From Nostoc sp. MG11 (GTDB lineage: Bacteria; Cyanobacteriota; Cyanobacteriia; Cyanobacteriales; Nostocaceae): a stretch of 64,000 bases of DNA. The translations under genes were made by a program, and so were the position numbers. The notes beneath the pieces were generated by a model. It did not search any database. It saw only the letters and a list, made by a program, of their open reading frames with translations, and was not told the DNA's origin. Of the stretch, positions 55,331-64,000 are shown piece by piece (within the stretch, counting starts at the first letter, position 1; every line of letters begins with the position of its first letter). The stretch is taken from the NCBI RefSeq assembly GCF_014904695.1, contig NZ_JACXXN010000005.1, forward strand, positions 124,001-188,000, in the 5' to 3' direction.

Positions 55331-56497
55331 TCAAATAGAAAAATCATATATGATTTTTTCATAAATCTCTTGTAGATGTTTTACATGAACATCCATTGTA
55401 AGTTCTTTCATCAAAAAAGCATGACCTTGTTCGCCAATCTGGCGACTTTTTTGATAATCTGTGTCCAATTCATTGATAGCCTCAGCCAGCTTTTTAATAT
55501 CATTAGCTGGAACAAGAATACCTGTTTCTCCATCTTTTAAGTGTTCTGGAATACCTCCAACTGCACTAGCAATTACAGGTCGATAACGAGCATAAGCTTC
55601 AAGAGTAACAAGTCCAGCAGGTTCAGGCCAAACACTAGGAAATATGACTGCAAAACACCGTTGATAAAGTGTATTTAATTTATCACCCTCACACCAACCG
55701 TGCCAAGTGATCCGGTTATTCAATCCTAGTGAACTAGCTAATCTTTCTAATCGAAGCTTATCCCATCCTTCACCTGCGATATCAAGATGAATTTGCGGAT
55801 TTGTATGTACTAAAGTTTTTAGCAACCATTCCAGGCCTTTGTCAGGTACAATCCGCCCAGCAAAAAGAATTCTATGATTTTGATGAATTTCTAAACTTAG
55901 GGGTTTTGTGCCAATTTGAGGTACTGAAGTCCCACAACGCAGAGTAATAATTTTCTCAGATGGCACACCGTTTTTTATCAACTGTCCCCGGACATAATTG
56001 CTATTAGCAATAACTGTAATTTTTAGATTATTTAAGATATTTAACACCTGCTGAGAGTGCTGCAATTCCTTAATCACTTTTTGAGGTCTGCGGCTACCAC
56101 AGCCATCTACTACTTTGCCCCAAGTACATCTCAAATATGAGAAATTTCGCTCACAAACTACACCCTGACCTGCTAAATATTTTGTGCCACTAGGACAGTA
56201 GGTTGAATGATTATGAACAGTGAAGACTGCGGGACATTTACCTGTAAGTCCTAATAATAAATCTGGACTGTGAATGTGGACGAGTCTAAGCTGGCTTTGG
56301 TCAATATTCTGAAGAGATTTGAGAACGCGATCGCTTACACCAGGTAGGCGATAATTAATTAGAGACGTTAAATAAGTTTCAGCTCCTCCACTACCACCAA
56401 CATCAAAGCCAGAACATTGGTAAATTAATCCTTTTTCAAAATTTTCCTGTGTTAATTTTTTCTGGTTTTGTCCCGTATATGTTACTAAGTTCGCCAT
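55331..56497 (-). CDS. GT4-family glycosyltransferase C
   Basis: 388 residues. The N-terminal half has VFTVHNHSTYCPSGTKYL with a Cys-rich stretch (YLRCTWGKVVDGCGSRR) seen in one GT4 subgroup. The C-terminal half has FAGRIVPDKGLEWLLKTL, FPSVWPEPAGLVTLEAYARY and GGIPEHLKDGETGILVP. It is the first glycosyltransferase downstream of the hepA-like gene, apart from the remnant at 56537-56937. Confidence 0.87.
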   Translation of the reverse strand: MANLVTYTGQNQKKLTQENFEKGLIYQCSGFDVGGSGGAETYLTSLINYRLPGVSDRVLKSLQNIDQSQLRLVHIHSPDLLLGLTGKCPAVFTVHNHSTYCPSGTKYLAGQGVVCERNFSYLRCTWGKVVDGCGSRRPQKVIKELQHSQQVLNILNNLKITVIANSNYVRGQLIKNGVPSEKIITLRCGTSVPQIGTKPLSLEIHQNHRILFAGRIVPDKGLEWLLKTLVHTNPQIHLDIAGEGWDKLRLERLASSLGLNNRITWHGWCEGDKLNTLYQRCFAVIFPSVWPEPAGLVTLEAYARYRPVIASAVGGIPEHLKDGETGILVPANDIKKLAEAINELDTDYQKSRQIGEQGHAFLMKELTMDVHVKHLQEIYEKIIYDFSI

Positions 56498-56536
56498 TAT
56501 TACCCTACACTTATTTTCAAACTCAAATAGATATTA

Positions 56537-56937
56537 TTAATTAGTATCTAGTATTTCAGTTGAGCAATTACTGAATTCTAAATGTTTGTCGCACCTGTTG
56601 CTTATAACCAGGAATTTTATAGGCAACAACTGGAGTTCGATATAACTAAGTTTCTGTTGGAGAGCAGTTCGATCAAACATCAGGTGAAAATCAGAAATTG
56701 CTGCTGCTAGTTGAGCAATTACTTTGCTCATTACCTCTGTACCTGTGGGTTCAACTAACCACACTCCAGGCTTATCTTGTAAATAATTCCAGTTTTAATT
56801 TTAGGTACTGCTACCAAAATTGGGTAATTTGTCATTAAATATTTGTAGTAGCGTGGCAAGGCTAAAATGTTGCAATAAATTTTCTTGTAGTGTGGTCTTC
56901 TAGCCAGCACCGGACGTGCGAGACGCCCATCCCACAA
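56537..56937 (-). pseudogene. Frameshifted 3' remnant of a glycosyltransferase-like gene
   Basis: One minus-strand frame reads NILALPRYYKYLMTNYPILV then AVPKIKTG. The next frame continues NYLQDKPGVWLVEPTGTEVM and then QLAAAISDFHLMFDRTALQQ, so a frameshift lies near 56775-56785. The joined text looks like the C-terminal end of a sugar transferase. No N-terminal part exists; it is replaced by the dispersed repeat at 56888-56945. Confidence 0.6.
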
Positions 56938-56945
56938 GAGGAAAG
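56888..56945. repeat. Dispersed repeat at the edge of the glycosyltransferase remnant
   Basis: On the minus strand it reads CTTGTGGGATGGGCGTCTCG ... CACACTACAAGAAAA, resembling the frequent 'cttgtgggatgggc..cccgc..actacaaga' cyanobacterial repeat. Confidence 0.55.
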
Positions 56946-57037
56946 CTAATGCACTATTTTAGCTGTGCCACGCCAGTAGGTTTTACATCAAATACGTCGG
57001 CTATAAGTTCCATCGGGACGATTTGCTGATTTGTTAG

Positions 57038-58885
57038 CTAATCTACTCGACTCACTTCATACTGCATCTGGTGATATTTCCAAAGCTTACCTTGAAGCTC
57101 AAGTAGTTCTTGATAGTTACCCTGTTCTACGATCCGTCCTTGTTCTAGCACCACAACCTTATCTGCTTTGGCGATGGTAGAGAGACGGTGAGCGATCGCA
57201 ATTACTGTTCTACCAATAGATAGCTTTTCTAATGAATCTTGAATTAAACGCTCAGATACAGAATCTAATGCACTAGTTGCTTCATCCAAAATCAAAATTT
57301 CTGGGTTCCTTAGTAAAGCCCGTGCAATAGCAATTCGCTGTCTTTGTCCTCCAGATAATCTGACACCCCTATCTCCTAATTGAGTGTTAAAACCTTCGGG
57401 CATTTCTAAAATAAATTCTAGTGCATTCGCTAGTTTAGCAGCTTCCTGAATTTCATCTTTAGTGGCTTCTGGAGTACCGTAAGTAATATTCTGCCAAACA
57501 GTAGTGTTGAAAATAAAAGTATCCTGACTGACGACAGCTATTTTATGACGTAAGGAGTTAATTTCAAACTTCCGCACATCGACTTCATCGATATAAATAT
57601 TTCCCTCTGTAGCATCGTAAAATCGGGGAATTAAATCGGCAAGTGTTGTTTTACCAGCACCAGATGCTCCCACTAGCGCTGTCATTTTTCCCTTTTCAAG
57701 AGTAAGAGTAATATTATGTAGCACTAAATTCTGATTATCGTAGCCAAAATCTACAGACACTAAATCTATTGATCTTTTTAAACCCTTAAACTTAATTTTG
57801 CCATTTTTAAAGTAATATTGATTATCACTTTTCAACAGATTTTTAATATTATCTGCTGAGCCATGTAAAGTACTGAGAAATGCTCTTGTACCATTAATAT
57901 CTTGGACGAACGGGACGAAGCGAAATAACACAAAGAAAAAGGTTAGCAAGGAAGCAACTTGTAGCGTTCCATTGCTAACAAGGCTGGTGAACGCCAAAAT
58001 AATCATCCCGACTAATACTGTAGTCGCTACCCCTTCAGCAATTGGTTTGACAAGTGTCCAGGTAAACACAACTTTAGTAGTAGTACTTACTACCTTGTCG
58101 CTAGCTTTGTAGTAACGCTGACGCTCAAATTCTTGAGTACTATAAGAGTGAACAGTGCGAATACCATTAATAAATTCTACGGCTGCTGATGTAAAATTAG
58201 CGTTAGCAGTTGTCATGCCAAAACTTGACTCTCTAACTCTGGCATTCAAATTAGACAACCCCACGCCTAAAAGGGTAAACAATAATGCTGAAATCAGTGT
58301 CAGTTGCCATGATATTAAAAACATTGATATTAAGTAGACAAAAGTTGTCAGTCCTCTAGTCACTAAAAAGGCTCCGCCACTGAAACTCTGTCTTATCCTT
58401 TCTATTTCTGTGGTAATTGTGTTAATTAGATCACCCGAACGAGTTTTAGCAAAATAACTTAGCGATAAGGCTTGTAACTGCTCAAAAATTTGCTTACGTA
58501 AGCGATCAGCAAGATGTAGTTGAGATAATTCGGTGTAAACTTGAGAAAAATAATTGAAGGTTGCACGTAACCAAGTACTCAATAAAATTAATATAGAGAC
58601 GCGGTACAAACGATTAACGGCCGATGTCTTAGCTCCCAAAACCCAAATATCAAACCAGTCTATTCCTGTCTGGACAGGTTGGGCATCAGGACTAGTTAAA
58701 CTCTGCAAAAATGATAGTAAAAAGCCAATGCTTACACCTTCAAAAGTTGCCGCTAAAAATGAAAATATCAAGGCAAGTATAGCAATCTTACGAAAGTGCT
58801 TAAATTCTCGTAAAATCAAATAGTTGTTCTGCCAGAAGCTAGTGGCTTTGAGCCAAGTTTGGAGTGGTCGAGATTGGAAATGCAT
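57038..58885 (-). CDS. hepA: ABC exporter (membrane domain fused to ATPase), HepA-like
   Basis: 615 residues, a complete half-transporter: six membrane spans (about 30-330), then the ATPase with Walker A GASGAGKTTL, signature LSGGQRQRIAIARA, Walker B ILILDEATSAL and the switch His in VIAIAHRLST. The length and its position next to a HepC-like gene and a run of glycosyltransferases match HepA of Anabaena, needed to lay down the heterocyst envelope polysaccharide. It likely exports a polysaccharide precursor. Orthology is inferred from synteny and size. Confidence 0.82.
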   Translation of the reverse strand: MHFQSRPLQTWLKATSFWQNNYLILREFKHFRKIAILALIFSFLAATFEGVSIGFLLSFLQSLTSPDAQPVQTGIDWFDIWVLGAKTSAVNRLYRVSILILLSTWLRATFNYFSQVYTELSQLHLADRLRKQIFEQLQALSLSYFAKTRSGDLINTITTEIERIRQSFSGGAFLVTRGLTTFVYLISMFLISWQLTLISALLFTLLGVGLSNLNARVRESSFGMTTANANFTSAAVEFINGIRTVHSYSTQEFERQRYYKASDKVVSTTTKVVFTWTLVKPIAEGVATTVLVGMIILAFTSLVSNGTLQVASLLTFFFVLFRFVPFVQDINGTRAFLSTLHGSADNIKNLLKSDNQYYFKNGKIKFKGLKRSIDLVSVDFGYDNQNLVLHNITLTLEKGKMTALVGASGAGKTTLADLIPRFYDATEGNIYIDEVDVRKFEINSLRHKIAVVSQDTFIFNTTVWQNITYGTPEATKDEIQEAAKLANALEFILEMPEGFNTQLGDRGVRLSGGQRQRIAIARALLRNPEILILDEATSALDSVSERLIQDSLEKLSIGRTVIAIAHRLSTIAKADKVVVLEQGRIVEQGNYQELLELQGKLWKYHQMQYEVSRVD

Positions 58886-59092
58886 GGATTTTCAACAATA
58901 GTTTCAGAAATTAAATAGACATTTGTAGATGCTATGCAAATATTTTTGCAGATATAGTGCGGTAAATGAACTAATCAATTACCGCACTAAGTCTTAATAG
59001 TTATTTTTGCAGAATTGAAAAGAGGAAGAAAAACTTGAGCAGATTGTAATTAGCCCTAAAGCGCCAACTACGAACTTTTAGGAGCAAATAAA

Positions 59093-59851
59093 TTACAGTG
59101 TTGAGCTATCTAAATGCAACAGGTTGGGCTGTGTATCTATCTCCCATGAACCAGTAATTTCTGATAGTTTATTTAGCTGGCGTTTTCCTTGTAAACTCAG
59201 CTGCACTGCTTCTTCTAAAGTCCAAGAACGAGATCCCATCAAACTCATTTCACCGCGCAATACATTCAATAATTGGGGCAGATTATCCAGATCATATTTA
59301 CGCATCCAATGTCCTAACGGTGTTATTTTATGCTTTGCAGTTGTGCAAAACTTGATTGCTTGAAAGAGTTTACCCCGTTCTCCAACATGCCACTCACGAG
59401 AAAAAAGTGACTCTGGCGAATCAAATTGCATCAACACAACCAATATCAGCATAATTGGACTCACTAATAGTAGTAATACTAAAGCAGTCATCCAATCAAT
59501 TAGTCGTTGCAACCAGTTCAAGGGATAGCTACCTTTCGGCAGATTGCCAGGACGGATGCGTAAGAATATTGGCTTATGAGCTTGCTCACACGCATCTGCC
59601 CAAAACCTCAGCAAAGTCTCACCGAGTTTTGGATCTATACTCACCAAATTTACTGGAGAATGTTTTAAACAATCTACTAATAATTGCTCATTATCTAATG
59701 AAGGTAGATATGGTTGTTTCACTTCTCCACAAGGTTTTACCACCAGCTGACCCCGCCGCCACTGAAGCGTGCAGCGTGAGGAGGGATTAACTTGGTGTTG
59801 CTTGGTAACATTATAAAAGTTCTGTAGAGTTGGAATTATTGAAGTTGTCAT
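59093..59851 (-). CDS. hepC: Polyprenyl-phosphate sugar-1-phosphate transferase, HepC-like
   Basis: 252 residues. An N-terminal domain of about 115 residues without membrane spans is followed by one span (LIDWMTALVLLLLVSPIMLI) and the bacterial sugar transferase core: FSREWHVGERGKLFQAIKF and YDLDNLPQLLNVLRGEMSLM, ending GSRSW where most have GPRP. It would place the first sugar on undecaprenyl phosphate. It is 207 bp upstream of the hepA-like gene, as hepC is to hepA in Anabaena. Confidence 0.8.
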   Translation of the reverse strand: MTTSIIPTLQNFYNVTKQHQVNPSSRCTLQWRRGQLVVKPCGEVKQPYLPSLDNEQLLVDCLKHSPVNLVSIDPKLGETLLRFWADACEQAHKPIFLRIRPGNLPKGSYPLNWLQRLIDWMTALVLLLLVSPIMLILVVLMQFDSPESLFSREWHVGERGKLFQAIKFCTTAKHKITPLGHWMRKYDLDNLPQLLNVLRGEMSLMGSRSWTLEEAVQLSLQGKRQLNKLSEITGSWEIDTQPNLLHLDSSTL

Positions 59852-60652
59852 ATGTCTTTGGATTTATACAATAGTGAATTGCTGAAGTGTTATCAAAGAC
59901 TATCAAGATCAAAGACTCAGTTTGAATCCTTTTCGCCCCGAAAAGCTGTCGATAATTGTGTGCAAAATATGCTATTTTTGCTTGTCCTCTAGGCAAGTAC
60001 ACATCTTGCATAATGATGCTGGTTTCAAGAGATACTAAGCAGATAAATAACAATAAACGTAACTGAAAAGCTTGGCAGGAGATTAGGTATTTCCTCCTAG
60101 AATTAATGATAGTGGGGAGATACAGAGGAAGTTCACCTGATTACTTTATTGCTTTATACCTACATTTAATTGCGCTTATCTACTTATTTCAATTGGTCTA
60201 ACCAAACCAGTTTACTCTTGCTTCCTAGTTTTCTTTTGGAAGAGGCTTTAATCTCTAGAATATAAGACTATGTAGGAATAACTAATGCTCAAATAAATTC
60301 TTTATTGACTCTTTAAATAAATAGCAATTTCTTTAGATAATTATAAAGCTGTTATAAATATACTTACATTTTTATGATAGTAATACAACTAAATTGTGAC
60401 ACTAAAAAAGTTTATTTATTACAAATAATTTAATTAATTAATTTTTAAACAAGTCATTGTAGAAACATAATATATTGTGCCCCTACTGTGTTGCTTTTGT
60501 ATTCTATTCAGTTGCCAACTGCTATATGTGCGATCGCATCCCAACTAGTGCGATCGCACAATCTACAAAATATGCCAGAGTTTGACACCAAAGGCATCCA
60601 CTCCAATTAAAAATCCTCTAAAAGCACGATATGTTATGTGGAAATAATCTAA
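59852..60652. other. Long intergenic region upstream of hepC
   Basis: 800 bp, AT-rich, no convincing gene. It includes two HIP1-containing repeats GTGCGATCGCA at about 60528 and 60549. It separates the Wzc-like gene from hepC-hepA and probably carries the developmentally regulated promoter; no NtcA or other site was established. Confidence 0.45.
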
Positions 60653-62881
60653 CTATTTTTCCACAGCTTGTTTGAGGGCTAATCGTTGTTGTTTTGCATA
60701 AGGTACATAAGTATGAGCAGTGTTTGATACTCCATCTGCCACAACCCCAATTAGGTTTAATCTGCTCAGCATAGTTGTAGCTTGGGCTAGCTGGGTTCGC
60801 GTCACGCCACCAATGCTTGCTACCAGTACTACACTACGACAAGATGATGCGGTGAGCATAGCATCTACCAAGCCGAGAACTGGAGAAGCATCTATGAGTA
60901 CCAGATCATAGTTATCCTCGAATGTTGCCATCAATTGCATCATCCGAGGGGAACTCAAGAGATTAGCTGAATCAGCAGGTGTTGGGCCGGCGGTCAAAAT
61001 ATCGATGTAGGCTGAGCCTGAGTACTGAATACTAATCTGGTTGGGTAGAGTGACATCACTCGCCAATAGAGTTGAAAGTCCCTGTTCATTGGGAAGATTA
61101 AGCTGTTTGTGCAGACTAGGATCTCTTAAATTGGCATCAATTAACAGTACTCGTTTGTGCAAACGAGCAGCACTCATTGCCAAACCCAATGCTAAAGCTG
61201 ACTTACCCTCATCGGGCAAAGCCGAGGTGATCATCAAAGACTTTAAGCTGGTTACAGAATTTAAAAGTTCAATATTTTTATAAATTAGATCCAGTGATTC
61301 CCAACGCGGTGGGGATTGCAACACCTGAATTGTCCAAGGTGCGAGAACTTCTGGCTTGCCAAAAGGCAACTTGATCATTGATTCTCTAGTTTTGGCAGGC
61401 GATAACTTGGGAGTCGTACCCAACAACGGCAAAGCAACCTGCTTCTCCAACTCAGCAGTGGTATGAACAGCATCATCAGCTGCTTCTCGAATAAAGGCAG
61501 CAACACTTCCTAACATTAAGCCAACCACTGCACCCAACAGAAGATTCTGCTGGAGGTTAGGGCCCAACTTTGCACCTATTTGAGGATCTTCTACAACTTC
61601 CCAATTAAATCCACCCTTGGAAAGTTCTTGCCGCAATTGCTGCTCTGCTCTTAAAAGTTGCTCCAACCTTTCACGGCTAAATTGTAATTGCGGTAACATG
61701 CGATTGTAATAAGCCAACAGAGGAGGAAAGCGTTTGAGTTCCAAGCGCAGCTCGTTCTGTTTCTGTGTCAAAGTTTGATCGCGAGCGCTTAAAGCAACTA
61801 TAGTTGTCTGCGTTTCTACTAGCTGACCAGCAAGGCTGAGGTCAATTTCACCGAGCTGTCCTTGTTCAAGAAGAGATTGTCCAGCAGAGAATGCACCTGT
61901 AGGCTGTTTGCCTAAAGTCCTTCCTACTTCTTGTTGCAATAATATTTTCTGGCTTTGAAGTTGTTCCTTGAATTTTTGTACACTCGGAGTCTCATCAGTG
62001 AAACGTAAGCGTTCTTGTGCTAGAGCCAGTTCTGTTTTTTGGATTTCGTTCAGTAAGCCTTGATAACGAGTAGACTGACTAAGACGAGAAGAAACTAGAG
62101 CGTTTTGTGGAGAACGGTTAAGTTGTTCTTCCAAAGATTTTTGACGTGCAAAAGCCTCTTGATACTGAGAACGAGTTGTCTGTCGCTCTTGCTCAATAGT
62201 ATTTAAAGCTGTCTCAATTGCTTTAGCTTGTGACTCTGGATCGATTAAATTTTGGTTTCTGCGAAAACGTTGTAAGTTTGCCTCAGACGCGTTTACTTCT
62301 TCACTAGCTTTACTCAACTGTTCCCTGATAATTTGCAGACCTTTCTGCAAACGCGAATCCTGCTGTTGTTTGTTGTATTCTAAATAAACTTGCCGAATTG
62401 CATTCAGAACTTTTTGTGTCTTCTCTGGATCTATATCGATATATTCAACTTGAAATATTTTAGTAACGACATTATCTTCTTTAGTTCTTAATTGATTTAA
62501 GACCAAAGAACTTTTAATTTCAGCTGTTGTTATATTCGGATAGTCAGACTGAAGCTTATCAACCGCTTTTTGAATAAGTCCAGAACTCTGCATCAAGTTA
62601 AGCTGGGTCGCCGTATCAATTACAACATTAGAGTCGGTAAACTGATTTTCTGGCCCAATTCCTTCTTTCTTCCCTTGATAATTAGGTTCTATTAGCAGTT
62701 GCATCGAACTTTTATAAGTAGGATGTGTCCTAGAAGTTACTATACCTGCAATAGCAATTGAACTAATAAATACTGCTAAAAACCAGGGAAATCGCCGCAC
62801 AAGTATTGCAAATAATTGTCCGTAGCCTGGTTCAGTTTCGGGGGCTGTAGTTATATGTGGATTTAGACTATTTTGAATCAC
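60653..62881 (-). CDS. Wzc-like chain-length regulator with BY-kinase-type ATPase domain
   Basis: About 742 residues from the GTG at 62879-62881, which follows GAAGGATAATAAAA, a good ribosome site. The open frame extends 39 codons further upstream, but that part is a dispersed repeat. Wzz domain with first span at about 30-50, long coiled coil (about 170-400) and second span near 440-460. ATPase: Walker A ALPDEGKSALALG, A' LLIDANLRDP, B LVLIDASPVLG. The C-terminus has only two Tyr (TYVPYAK), so the Tyr cluster of Wzc is reduced. Confidence 0.87.
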   Translation of the reverse strand: MIQNSLNPHITTAPETEPGYGQLFAILVRRFPWFLAVFISSIAIAGIVTSRTHPTYKSSMQLLIEPNYQGKKEGIGPENQFTDSNVVIDTATQLNLMQSSGLIQKAVDKLQSDYPNITTAEIKSSLVLNQLRTKEDNVVTKIFQVEYIDIDPEKTQKVLNAIRQVYLEYNKQQQDSRLQKGLQIIREQLSKASEEVNASEANLQRFRRNQNLIDPESQAKAIETALNTIEQERQTTRSQYQEAFARQKSLEEQLNRSPQNALVSSRLSQSTRYQGLLNEIQKTELALAQERLRFTDETPSVQKFKEQLQSQKILLQQEVGRTLGKQPTGAFSAGQSLLEQGQLGEIDLSLAGQLVETQTTIVALSARDQTLTQKQNELRLELKRFPPLLAYYNRMLPQLQFSRERLEQLLRAEQQLRQELSKGGFNWEVVEDPQIGAKLGPNLQQNLLLGAVVGLMLGSVAAFIREAADDAVHTTAELEKQVALPLLGTTPKLSPAKTRESMIKLPFGKPEVLAPWTIQVLQSPPRWESLDLIYKNIELLNSVTSLKSLMITSALPDEGKSALALGLAMSAARLHKRVLLIDANLRDPSLHKQLNLPNEQGLSTLLASDVTLPNQISIQYSGSAYIDILTAGPTPADSANLLSSPRMMQLMATFEDNYDLVLIDASPVLGLVDAMLTASSCRSVVLVASIGGVTRTQLAQATTMLSRLNLIGVVADGVSNTAHTYVPYAKQQRLALKQAVEK

Positions 62882-62907
62882 TTTTATTATCCTTCTCTTC
62901 TCTTTGT

Positions 62908-62981
62908 GACGCTGCCGAAGTTCTGAGCGGAGGCTTCTACGGCTCAGACTTCTGTTTGCGTAGCTTGCTTTGCCGTAGAGG
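62908..62981. repeat. Dispersed repeat before the Wzc-like gene
   Basis: The stretch GACGCTGCCGAAGTTCTGAG to TTGCTTTGCCGTAGAGG is of the same family style as 6509-6577. It fills the space between the upstream glycosyltransferase stop and the Wzc-like GTG start, and keeps the frame open by chance. Confidence 0.6.
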
Positions 62982-62994
62982 TACACCCAATAAA

Positions 62995-64000
62995 TCAAAT
63001 GAATGACTGATGCACGCCACGCGTTTGACCAATAATTTTCTCGACTTTACTAAAGAATGCTTTTTCAGAAAAATTTGTCACTGCATGATTACGGATATGA
63101 TCGTAATTCCAAGTGATTTTTCCTGCTTCTAGTAAAGCAGCTTGCAAAGATTCGGGTGTCTGTCTTTTAAAGAAGACCCCTGTTTCTCCAGGTATTTGAG
63201 TATCTAATACTCCACCTGCGCCATAGGCGATGACTGGTGTTCCACTAGCATTAGCTTCTACTGGAACTAAGCCATAGTCTTCTAAAGCTGCAACGATAAT
63301 AGATTTAGCTTTAGAAAATAAGTTTTTGCGTGTTCCATCACTTACGTGTCCTAAGAATTCAATGTTATCTAATGCTTTGGACTTTAACCGTTCTTGTTCT
63401 GGCCCGTCACCTGATATTAATAACCGCCACCCTAACCAATTAAAAGCTTCGATGATTATATCAAGACGTTTATAGCTAATCATTCTAGCTGAGGCCAGAT
63501 AATATTCATCTTTTATATCCGAAAAAACAAAGTTACTAGTATCAATTGGATAGTTGACTACAATTGCGGGTTTACCATAAATACTTTGAATGCGCCGGGC
63601 GACAACACTCGAATTAGCTATGTACAAGTCAGGTTCCTGAGCATAAGTCAGGTCTACGTTTCTCATTAATTGGAAAATATATTCGATTAAAGGAGCAAAG
63701 TATCGATAGTCTCCGTATTCCCGTAAATAAGTTTCTGTGTCCCACAAAAAACGGGTGACATTATGACAAAAGCAAATGTGGCGGGCATTTGGGCGTTTGC
63801 GTACTGCTTTTGCGAAGCTGGTACTACTACTGATAATCAAATCGTACTCTTGCAGATTCAATGCTCGAAAAGCCGGGAAATATAGGGGAGCAATCAGCCT
63901 GAAATACTTTGCTGCACCTGGAATCTTTTGCAGAAAAGTTGTGTTAACTACACGCTCACCTACATCAATAGTTTTTTGGCGATCATACAAAGATGTGAAA
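62995..64000 (-). CDS. GT4-family glycosyltransferase, 5' end outside the window
   Basis: At least 334 residues; the frame is still open at the right edge (FTSLYDRQ precedes the first listed TTG at 63990), and GT4 enzymes are usually about 370-390 residues, so the N-terminus is missing. Motifs: SSSTSFAKAVRKRPNARHIC and CHNVTRFLWD in the acceptor half, then SGDGPEQERLKSKA, and AALEDYGLVPVEANASGTPV with GGVLDTQIPGETGVFF. It belongs to the same cluster as the Wzc-like gene. Confidence 0.85.
   Translation of the reverse strand, partial: FTSLYDRQKTIDVGERVVNTTFLQKIPGAAKYFRLIAPLYFPAFRALNLQEYDLIISSSTSFAKAVRKRPNARHICFCHNVTRFLWDTETYLREYGDYRYFAPLIEYIFQLMRNVDLTYAQEPDLYIANSSVVARRIQSIYGKPAIVVNYPIDTSNFVFSDIKDEYYLASARMISYKRLDIIIEAFNWLGWRLLISGDGPEQERLKSKALDNIEFLGHVSDGTRKNLFSKAKSIIVAALEDYGLVPVEANASGTPVIAYGAGGVLDTQIPGETGVFFKRQTPESLQAALLEAGKITWNYDHIRNHAVTNFSEKAFFSKVEKIIGQTRGVHQSFI

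Noticed and set aside
59811-60053. 80-codon minus-strand frame overlapping the hepC start
   Set aside because: It overlaps the better supported HepC-like gene, lacks a ribosome site and shows no family pattern.

Overview
The window looks like chromosome of a heterocyst-forming (Nostocales) cyanobacterium. The reasons are many HIP1 octamers (GCGATCGC), dispersed Nostoc-type short repeats, cyanobacterial gene pairs (clpR-clpP3, rbp-rpsU), and a polysaccharide cluster with the gene order of the heterocyst envelope (HEP) island (Wzc-like, hepC, hepA, then alternating glycosyltransferases and a polymerase). No rRNA, tRNA, CRISPR array or intact insertion sequence was recognised.

Layout. 1-2.6 kb: a small membrane-like protein and a CHAT protease/NTPase gene broken by one in-frame TAG. 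2.8-9.4 kb: AI-2E-family transporter, small membrane protein, FtsH, Uma2 nuclease, WD40 protein. 9.8-10.1 kb: a decayed hemB fragment. 10.1-19.9 kb: nine same-strand genes whose order and predicted topology fit a type IV secretion / mating-pair apparatus (VirB2-, B3-, B4-, B5-, B6-, two B8-, B10- and B9-like), with no relaxase, coupling ATPase or VirB11 in view. 20.4-26.1 kb: a PaaK-like adenylating enzyme and two tandem zinc-ribbon Ser/Thr kinases. 26.7-34.6 kb: housekeeping genes (Nudix, pgk, universal stress protein, hemW, PIN-TRAM) mixed with two toxin-antitoxin pairs, an Rpn-type nuclease and a VOC protein. 34.8-41.1 kb: a broken DUF433 antitoxin, two tandem VWA proteins, clpR-clpP3, a J-domain protein, rpsU and an RRM protein. 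42-44.9 kb: an aspartoacylase-like gene divergent from a LysR regulator, and an MBL-fold protein. 45.8-49.2 kb: a two-gene peptide-synthetase operon (DUF6875-like plus A-T-TE). 49.4-64 kb: the HEP-type exopolysaccharide cluster, all on the minus strand and running off the right edge.

How the parts work together. In the HEP region, HepC-like transferase would start a lipid-linked sugar, the glycosyltransferases extend it, the O-antigen-ligase-like protein polymerises or ligates it, HepA-like ABC transporter exports a precursor, and the Wzc-like protein controls chain length. In the T4SS-like block, the B4 ATPase would power a channel built from the B6/B8/B9/B10 proteins and a B2-like pilin. 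The least characterised loci are this secretion block, the A-T-TE/DUF6875 operon, and the CHAT gene with its small upstream partner.

Decay and repeat activity are visible throughout: two genes with a single in-frame TAG, a hemB remnant, a frameshifted glycosyltransferase remnant, 21-bp tandem arrays, and dispersed repeats that have entered one coding sequence and lengthened another open frame. All calls come from reading the sequence by eye; no database search was possible.
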